From: CAWBRT01 sp963791145
Lineage (GTDB): Bacteria > Acidobacteriota > Terriglobia > Terriglobales > Acidobacteriaceae
Assembly (NCBI GenBank): GCA_963791145.1
Contig: CAWBRT010000003.1
Span: forward strand, 62,001-126,000
Reading direction: 5' to 3'
DNA length: 64,000 nt
Each line of letters begins with the position of its first letter. Within the stretch, counting starts at the first letter, position 1. The notes beneath the pieces were generated by a model. The model searched no databases. It was not told where the DNA came from and worked only from the letters and a program-made list of their open reading frames with translations. A program made the translations under genes and the position numbers. Shown piece after piece: positions 58,560-64,000 of the stretch.

Positions 58560-59143
58560 AAGTCCATATCTATTGTCGTTCCTGAGCCGCACCGGGTCAA
58601 CTCCTCCTATCACCTTAGCCTGTGACTTAGAGCACATTGGCGCGGCAAAAGGGTGTTGTCCTCCGGCAAAAATGCTTCCCTGCAACACAGATACCCGGCA
58701 CCCGACACAAATAGCGAGAGACTCCGCCAGCAGAGTACCCACGTCGCACGAAAGGGTTTGTACCAGTTATTTCACCCGCTGCCCTCTGAGAGGAAGGCGA
58801 CAGCACAACGGTTGGCTTTCACCCTTCCGGTCGCACCTGCGGAAAGAACTGCGAAGGGCATATTTCATTCCCGTAGTGCGCGGATTTTTTGCTGAGTTCT
58901 CGCTAGACAACGGCGGCGGCAGGGTGGCTGTGATCTTTCAAGAGGAAGCACACTTATCTAGTTCAAGCCACCTGGCGTCGAACTGCGTGAAACTTACGGT
59001 AAGACGATTTCACGACAGTTAGCTTATGCCGCGACATGAACCGAAGCTAGACGCTTCCGTCAAATGTAAGCACGGATCACGACCATCAGCGAGAAGTGGC
59101 GCTCAAGGGTTGAAACAAGATGGACTGAGAAGAAAAGTGTGCC
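58560..59143. other. Intergenic region, nothing recognised
   Basis: About 580 bases between the feoAB promoter and the PEP-CTERM remnant. Short open frames are present but none has a ribosome binding site and familiar content together. Confidence 0.4.
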
Positions 59144-59341
59144 TCAGGACTGCTTTTGCGTTTTTGACCGACTCCGACGTACGTAGCCGCCGACGGCCGC
59201 CAGTCCGGTTCCCAGTAGTGCCAACGAGCCAGGCTCAGGAACGGGCGAAGCGGGCTGGTTGAGCGTGTCACCGGAAACGATTTGCATGTTCCCGCCAGCG
59301 CCGCCCAAAAAGCGCCCATTGAGATTGGAATTATCGGACAT
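59144..59341 (-). pseudogene. C-terminal remnant of a PEP-CTERM sorted protein
   Basis: The last 65 codons end with the PEP-CTERM signal: VPEPGSLALLGTGLAAVGGY, then the basic tail VRRSRSK. Such proteins are exported and sorted by exosortase in EPS-producing bacteria. The rest of the gene is missing: upstream the sequence changes directly into the IS110 transposase frame. An ATG at 59341 is created at the junction and is unlikely to be the original start. Confidence 0.8.
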
Positions 59342-60082
59342 CGCGACGTCCGCCCCGAACTGCCCGCTTACCCTGCCTCTTGCCGCTGTCGCGAGCCATC
59401 GGAGCTAGGCCGGCGAGTTTAGAAACCGCTTTGTTGGACAACGTGCCGATCTCGGGCATGTCGGCCATCAGGCGGGCGACGGTGCGGTCGGCAACGCCTT
59501 TGATGGAACGGAAGGCTTGATCCAGTTTCTGCCAGAGCGGGTCGGCCGCGATTAACTCGGCGATGGCAGTTTCCAGGGTCCGGATCTGGGCGGCGACCAC
59601 GGCCAGTAACTCAGTAAACAGAGCGAGTACCGTAGGCTCAGTCACCAGACGGCGCTGATTGCGTTGTGTGTCGCACTGCGTGAGCTGGCGCAGACGCGCC
59701 ACTAGGGCCTTGAGTTGTTGCTGCTGGCTGGAATCCGGAAGGCAAGGCTGAATCTTTTTCACCGCCGCAAAATGAGCAATCACCCCTGTGTCTATGCTGT
59801 CGGTCTTCTCCAGAAAGCCCATGCTTTCGGCAAACCGACGGACGGCGCGGGATTGAGCAGGGCCACCGGAACCTGGTGCGTCCACAGCAGGGCGAAAGCT
59901 TGCTGTTCATACCCGCCAGTGGCTTCCATGGCGGCCATTTCCACCTGATGGCTACGGCAAAACGCCGCCAACTCAGCAATCCCTTCGGTGTTATTGGAGA
60001 ACTTGCGGACTGTCCCTTCTGAGCCAATGCGAGCTTCTAAAGAAAGAGAGGAAACATCTATTCCACAGATGATCGTTGCCAC
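59331..60082 (-). pseudogene. IS110-family transposase, 3'-truncated and frameshifted
   Basis: The DEDD/RuvC-like N-terminal domain is seen as IICGIDVSSLSLEARI and AMEATGGYEQQAFALL, then after a frameshift near 59850 as FAESMGFLEKTDSIDTGVIA. The C-terminal domain has IKGVADRTVARLMADMPEIG and LAGLAPMARDSGKRQGKR with the conserved Ser. The protein stops right after RAVRGGRRDVR, where homologues continue for some 40 residues with a helical tail. GTG 60082 is the start. IS110 elements lack long inverted repeats, so the ends cannot be placed. Confidence 0.85.
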
Positions 60083-60350
60083 GGTAACCTGCCTTGTAAC
60101 GTGCGACTGGAGAATCTAGCGACTGTTCGGTCGTGCGTGACTGCGGCGGCGGTCCCAAAGCTCCCCCACGGTTGTAGCCTGAGGGGTGACGGGCGCCATC
60201 CGCCACGTGAGGGAGTCGATGCCTCGGCTCCCTCACAACGACATTTTCCGCTACAAACTGTCGCTGATATCTAGATACAAGGGGGTACCCGGCTATTGGT
60301 ACAGACCGGGCACATCCCTGACAGATTGAGTCGGGCACATTCGCCGCGTT
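60083..60350. other. Left noncoding end of the IS110 element, possible bridge RNA region
   Basis: 268 bases upstream of the transposase. GTGAGGGAG (60207-60215) and CTCCCTCAC (60228-60236) form a perfect 9-bp stem with a 12-base loop. IS110-group elements encode a structured bridge RNA in this position. At 60308-60345 CGGGCACAT is directly repeated, perhaps from another element end. No gene. Confidence 0.35.
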
Positions 60351-61523
60351 TCAATGCAAGTGGGGATAAACCAGGATTCCCAGCAGCGCCGAGCCGGCGA
60401 TCAGCCACACGGAGTTGATCCGCCAGCGGAACAGCAGCAGGGCGCTGAGGGCGGCGATCGCAATCGTGAACCAATCGACCAGCGCGGCCTGCCCAAGCTG
60501 CACGGTCACCACCGCCATCAGCGCCAGCGAGCCGACGTTAATGCCGTCCAGCACTGCGCTGGCCATGGGCGAACTGCGCAGCCGGGGAATCAGTGGAGCG
60601 CTGATGGCCACAAAGAAAAATGCAGGCAAAAAGATTCCAGCCGTGGCTACAGCGGCTCCGGCGGGCCCGTGCAGGATGTAGCCGATGAAGGTCGCCGTGG
60701 TAAAGACCGGTCCGGGAGTGATCTGGCCCACGGCAACCGAGTCCAGCAACTGTTGCGCGGTAAGCCAGCCGCGGCGCTCGACGAATTCGGCACGCAGGAA
60801 AGCCAGCAAGACATAGCCGCTGCCGAAAAGCACGGAACCAATCTTGACGAAGGTAATGAAGATGCCGCCCAACGTCACCGGCACGACGGCCGCGGCTGCG
60901 CCAGTGACGGCCTGCGGCAGCCACCACAGCAGTGCGCGTGCATTTTTGCTCTCACTTCCGGGACGGCTGAGCGCATGCTTCACTCCCGTGATCGCCCCAC
61001 CCGCCAGCAGCACCACCAGGGGATGGAGCTGCACCGCGGCCAGCGCCGCCGTGATCAATCCAACGACAGCGAGCCAGCGGTTGCGAACGGCGGTACGAGA
61101 GAAACTCCACAGGGCCTGCAGGATGATGGCGATCACCACCGGCTTGACGGCGTAGAGCAGTCCCTCGGCGGCCGGCAGGTGACCGTAGTGAACGTAGATC
61201 CAGGCCAGCACTCCGGTACTGATGGCGGCCGGCAGAATGAAGCAGGCGCCGGCAACGATCAGTCCCGGCCAGCCCGCCCGCAGATGACCGACGTGAATCA
61301 CCAATTCAGTGGAAGTGGGCCCCGGAATGAGACTGGCGGCGCCGAGGCGGTCGAGAAATTCAGACTCGCTGAGCCAGCGCCGCCGCTGCACGATCTCCTG
61401 CCGGTAAAGCGCGATGTGCGCCGCCGGACCGCCGAAGGCAACGGTCCCGAGCTTCAGGAAAACCCAGGCCAGCTCGGCCAATGATCTCCGCCTCGCCGCG
61501 GCTGCTTCTGTCGTCTCAGGCAT
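60351..61523 (-). CDS. chrA: Chromate transporter ChrA (two-domain)
   Basis: 390 residues with two homologous CHR domains, as in long-chain ChrA. The domain starts are FLKLGTVAFGGPAAHIALYRQEIVQRRRWL and FVKIGSVLFGSGYVLLAFLRAEFVERRGWL (each read in parts); the paired PGP motifs are SLIPGPTSTE and GQITPGPVFTTATFIGY. It should export chromate across the inner membrane, giving resistance. No chrB is next to it. ATG 61523, gene intact. Confidence 0.93.
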   Translation of the reverse strand: MPETTEAAAARRRSLAELAWVFLKLGTVAFGGPAAHIALYRQEIVQRRRWLSESEFLDRLGAASLIPGPTSTELVIHVGHLRAGWPGLIVAGACFILPAAISTGVLAWIYVHYGHLPAAEGLLYAVKPVVIAIILQALWSFSRTAVRNRWLAVVGLITAALAAVQLHPLVVLLAGGAITGVKHALSRPGSESKNARALLWWLPQAVTGAAAAVVPVTLGGIFITFVKIGSVLFGSGYVLLAFLRAEFVERRGWLTAQQLLDSVAVGQITPGPVFTTATFIGYILHGPAGAAVATAGIFLPAFFFVAISAPLIPRLRSSPMASAVLDGINVGSLALMAVVTVQLGQAALVDWFTIAIAALSALLLFRWRINSVWLIAGSALLGILVYPHLH

Positions 61524-61892
61524 TTTGAATAGGTGGCGACCTCAGGATGCAACCGCGCAGATTATCACATGCGCAGCCGCGCCACGGCTTGAGCGTTCTA
61601 AGTGCCTGAACCCAAATAAGTTGTTGGGATCGCCCTGATTTTCAGGCCGTACTGAACGGCCCACGCCCCACTCGCCGGGGACCGCCCGGCCAAGGCGCTC
61701 CCCGCTCAGCGGAGGTTATGGGGAAATTGTTTGTTGAAATCGCAATTTTTCACTTGTGGCGGCAGCTACTCAGCTCTAAGATATCTCGTGTAATTGCTCC
61801 AGATAACTGGAGTGTTTTCTTTGGCAGTACCTTCCCACTGGTAATCGGTTTTCACAGCCGCCGTTGTCAAGAGGCGAGAAGGTGCCCGGGCC
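61524..61892. other. Intergenic region between chrA and PAS gene
   Basis: 369 bases with divergent promoters expected. CGCCCCACTCGCCGGGGACC (from about 61666) and CTCCCCGCTCAGCGGAG (about 61700) look like a decayed palindromic element; the CCGCTCAGCGG core also occurs in copy 9. No gene seen. Confidence 0.4.
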
Positions 61893-62255
61893 ATGCATCC
61901 GATCCCGATCTGGATTTTGGATTCTTCGACGCAGAGATTCATAGCCGCCAACGATGCGGCCGCCCAATTGTTTGGTTACAGCAGCGAAGAGCTGCGAGGC
62001 CTCGAGATCGTCGACCTGCTCGACGCCGCCGAGCATGAGCGTTTTCGCCGCTTCAGCAGCCACGCTCGCCACCACTGGGGAGATGGCGGCAGCTGGCTCT
62101 GCCGCACCAGGAGCGGCGTCCCGTTCCGGGCGGCCATTCGTTTTCACGGCATTGTGCAGGGCAGCGACATAGCGCTGTTCATGTTCAGCACCGCGGTGAG
62201 CGGCCATCCCAGCTTCCGGCAACCGGAGGCGTATCGCGCGGCGCAGGCCGGCTGA
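61893..62255 (+). CDS. Stand-alone PAS domain protein
   Basis: 120 residues that are nearly all PAS fold: IWILDSSTQRFIAANDAAAQ, LFGYSSEELRGLEIVDLL and GSWLCRTRSGVPFRAAIRFH. No kinase, GGDEF or other output domain follows, so it may be a sensor subunit acting by protein contact or a truncated remnant. AAGGTG lies upstream of ATG 61893. It precedes the RiPP operon by 195 bases on the same strand; a link is unproven. Confidence 0.75.
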   Translation: MHPIPIWILDSSTQRFIAANDAAAQLFGYSSEELRGLEIVDLLDAAEHERFRRFSSHARHHWGDGGSWLCRTRSGVPFRAAIRFHGIVQGSDIALFMFSTAVSGHPSFRQPEAYRAAQAG

Positions 62256-62450
62256 GCTTAGGGAAAACGAGCCTGAACTTCCAGTGCTGACCTGTCGCAT
62301 TCGTTCACGATTCTTGGCGGATTCCAGCTCTCCGCGTTTCCAGCTCTCGAGCATCGTTTGTAGCCCTCCCGCCGCATTGATTGTGCATCCCTGTAGCGTC
62401 GGTCGATTCAGACCGAAAGCCACCTGACGAAGTTCAAAGGAGGATTCACG

Positions 62451-62741
62451 ATGACCAAGTCAATGAAGACACTTGTCCTCACCGCCGCCATTTCCGGGCT
62501 TCTGGGCGGCGCGAGTGCCAGCGTCACGCAAAGCACGAGCACGCCCAACCCTCAGACCCGCATCGGCGCCGAAAAACTGGGGACCAGCGCCTGGCTGGCT
62601 GACAAGGGCAAGCACAGTTGTAAAGGCAAGAATTCCTGCAAAGGCCAGGGCGGCTGCAGCACCGGCGACAACGGCTGCAACGGCAAGAACTCGTGCAAGG
62701 GCAAGGGCGGCTGCAACACCGAGGGAAAGAAGCTGGTGTAG
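62451..62741 (+). CDS. Six-cysteine RiPP metallophore precursor (bufferin/HvfA-like)
   Basis: 96 residues. A signal-peptide-like leader (residues 1-23, KTLVLTAAISGLLGGASA) and a spacer are followed by a low-complexity Cys/Lys/Gly core. Cysteines at 57, 63, 69, 76, 82 and 88 form two near-identical triads, HSCKGKNSCKGQGGC and NGCNGKNSCKGKGGC. This matches precursor peptides of MNIO-modified RiPPs, in which cysteines become oxazolone/thioamide or thiooxazole groups that bind copper or other metals (BufA and HvfA families). The MNIO gene follows. Strong Shine-Dalgarno AAAGGAGG seven bases before ATG 62451. Which cysteines are modified is unknown. Confidence 0.85.
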   Translation: MTKSMKTLVLTAAISGLLGGASASVTQSTSTPNPQTRIGAEKLGTSAWLADKGKHSCKGKNSCKGQGGCSTGDNGCNGKNSCKGKGGCNTEGKKLV

Positions 62742-62903
62742 CGCTTCGGGGGACCGGCTGCCAACCTTTTTCGGGCGCCGTGCTCGCGTTCCGACTGGAG
62801 CGCGGATGTCTGGCGGTCTTTTCGCGGAGCCGGTCGCGCTGGTCCCTCATCCATTCGCTTCTCTGAAAACGGCATGGCGGTCGGGGAATTGTGGAGGAAT
62901 TGA

Positions 62904-63773
62904 ATGCCGGCGAATCGCTTTAACGGCCACACGGATTACGGTATCGGCATCGGTCTGCGCATACCGCACTACGAGCACATCCTGACTCGCAAGCCGGTAG
63001 TCGACTGGTTCGAGATCATCTCGGAAAACTACATGGTCGACGGGGGACGCCCCCTGGCGGTGCTCGACTCCATTCTGGAACAGTACCGCGTGGTGCAGCA
63101 CGGCGTTTCCATGTACTTCGGCTCGGCCCAGCCGCTGAACCGGGAGCATCTCAAGCGTCTCAAGACGCTGGTGCGCCGGACCGGCACCCCCTGGCTCAGC
63201 GATCACCTCTGCTGGGGCAGCGTCGACGGCCGTTACACCCATGACCTGCTGCCGATCCCTTACACCTGGGAGGCGGTTCACGCTACCGCTGAGAAGGTGC
63301 GGCAGGTGCAGGATTACCTGGAGATTCCGGTGGCCGTCGAGAACGTCAGCAGCTATGCCGAGTTCCACGATTCCGAGATGACGGAGTGGGAATTCCTGGT
63401 GGAAGTGGTCGAACGCGCCGATTGCGGCATTCTGCTGGACGTCAACAATATTTATGTCTCCGCCTTCAATCACGAGTTCGATCCGCGCGTCTACCTCGAC
63501 CACATTCCGGCCGAGCGCGTCGCCCAGATTCATATCGCCGGCCATTCCCGCTATCGCAAGTACATCCTCGATACCCACGATCATCCGGTGATCGATCCCG
63601 TATGGGAGCTCTACGCGCGCGCCATTCGCCGTTGCGGCCCGACCGCCACCCTGCTGGAATGGGACGACAAAATCCCGAGCTTCGAGGAGGTGCACGGCGA
63701 AGCGCTGAAGGCCAACCGCTTCCTGCGGGAGGCGACGGCCCAACGCCGAAGATGTCAATATCCGGCCGGATGA
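62904..63773 (+). CDS. MNIO-family (DUF692) multinuclear iron oxidase, RiPP maturase
   Basis: 289-residue TIM-barrel enzyme of the MbnB/TglH/BufB family that oxidises peptide cysteines with a two- or three-iron centre. Metal ligand motifs are all present: VVQHGVSMYFG (His66), LSDHLCWG (Asp100, His101), VENVSSY (Glu146), LLDVNNIYVSAFNH (Asp179, His190), QIHIAGH (His210, His214), DTHDHPVID (about 223-231) and LLEWDD (Glu252). The start block GIGLRIPHYEHIL is typical. GGAGG lies six bases before ATG 62904. It follows the precursor after 162 bases and is followed by the DUF2063 gene after 35 bases. Confidence 0.95.
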   Translation: MPANRFNGHTDYGIGIGLRIPHYEHILTRKPVVDWFEIISENYMVDGGRPLAVLDSILEQYRVVQHGVSMYFGSAQPLNREHLKRLKTLVRRTGTPWLSDHLCWGSVDGRYTHDLLPIPYTWEAVHATAEKVRQVQDYLEIPVAVENVSSYAEFHDSEMTEWEFLVEVVERADCGILLDVNNIYVSAFNHEFDPRVYLDHIPAERVAQIHIAGHSRYRKYILDTHDHPVIDPVWELYARAIRRCGPTATLLEWDDKIPSFEEVHGEALKANRFLREATAQRRRCQYPAG

Positions 63774-63808
63774 ATCCGGCCGTACGCAATGGCCGGCGGA
63801 GGTGGCGC

Positions 63809-64000
63809 ATGAGCTCCCTGCTTGAGTTGCAGCGCAAGATGGCCGCTGCCGTCATGCAACCGCTGACTCACAGCGACGGCATGCGGCGAAGGACCGGCGA
63901 CGGGCGCCAGATGCGAAAGGTGGCGGCTGAGTTCATCAAGCCCAATCGCCAGCTCAGCAGCTTCGAGCGGCTGGAGATCTACAACCGCCAGTACTGGTTC
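63809..64000 (+). CDS. HvfC/BufC-family (DUF2063) RiPP partner protein, N-terminal part
   Basis: The first 64 codons are visible; the gene runs off the window. LLELQRKMAAAVMQPLT, VAAEFIKPNRQLSSFERLEI and YNRQYWF match the N-terminal helical domain of DUF2063 proteins, which bind the precursor leader and present it to the MNIO enzyme. Shine-Dalgarno GGAGG precedes ATG 63809. Together with the two genes upstream it makes a canonical precursor-MNIO-DUF2063 operon. Confidence 0.88.
   Translation, partial: MSSLLELQRKMAAAVMQPLTHSDGMRRRTGDGRQMRKVAAEFIKPNRQLSSFERLEIYNRQYWF

Noticed and set aside
58653..59022. Short open frames between feoA and the PEP-CTERM remnant
   Set aside because: No ribosome binding site, no familiar content and overlapping frames on both strands.

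Overview
The window is high-GC (clearly above 55 % by eye) chromosomal DNA with densely packed bacterial genes. The mix of a System II cytochrome c maturation locus (ResB/CcsA), HpnB, a glycine-rich TonB, a SYLF lipoprotein-like protein, a PEP-CTERM remnant, an AddB/AddA-like helicase-nuclease and many dispersed intergenic palindromes suggests an Acidobacteriota (Terriglobia-like) genome. That assignment is inference from gene content; no marker rRNA is present. No tRNA, rRNA or CRISPR array was recognised.

Layout. 1-5.6 kb: end of a DASS/SLC13 permease, a GntR/FCD regulator, hpnB, a SYLF protein and an acyl-CoA ligase. 5.7-11.5 kb: argS, larC (with a His-rich insert) and metG. 11.6-16 kb: an orphan redox operon (GcvH-like membrane protein, HybA-like four-cluster ferredoxin, HybB/NrfD-like membrane subunit) followed by a glutamate-dehydrogenase-like protein that has lost its catalytic lysine. 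16.4-25 kb: an ABC exporter, then addB and addA. 25-30.6 kb: tonB, an AhpD-like protein, and TPR-resB-ccsA for cytochrome c maturation. 31.2-33 kb: a small membrane protein gene split by an IS5-family element with a CTAG target duplication. 33-38.4 kb: gyrA, a NUDIX hydrolase and a CHAD protein. 38.6-44.5 kb: a complete branched-chain amino-acid-type ABC importer (livF-G-M-H) with two tandem binding proteins. 44.8-50 kb: thioesterase, alpha/beta hydrolase, GlcD-like FAD oxidase, a small island of unknown genes, and an SDR. 50.3-58.5 kb: uvrA, a Thr/Pro/Tyr-rich secreted protein, and feoB-feoA under a perfect Fur-type box. 59-61.5 kb: a truncated PEP-CTERM gene abutting a truncated IS110 transposase, then chrA. 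61.9-64 kb: a PAS protein and the start of a RiPP metallophore-type operon: six-Cys precursor, MNIO (DUF692) maturase and HvfC/BufC (DUF2063) partner, running off the window.

Three dispersed repeat systems stand out. (1) About nine copies of a palindromic element with conserved edges (CCACCCC...GGGGnCCCCGG) and variable but complementary arms; seven lie inside hpnB, addB, addA and uvrA, where they are translated, and because of the palindrome both orientations can encode PANAxAFAG-like peptides. (2) Elements of 117-135 bp bounded by inverted arms starting TAGA(A/C/G)C, two of which supply the TAG stop codon of the upstream gene. (3) Degenerate heptamer arrays in inverted arms (TTAGGGA, GTTTCAC/GAAACTT and TTGATTT classes) docked onto gene 3' ends.

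Many genes (gyrA, uvrA, addA, the FAD oxidase, the acyl-CoA ligase, feoA, the SDR) carry single-base frameshifts, several next to G/C runs. Because gyrA is essential, I read most of these as sequence errors rather than gene decay; such genes are given as one CDS spanning all frames.
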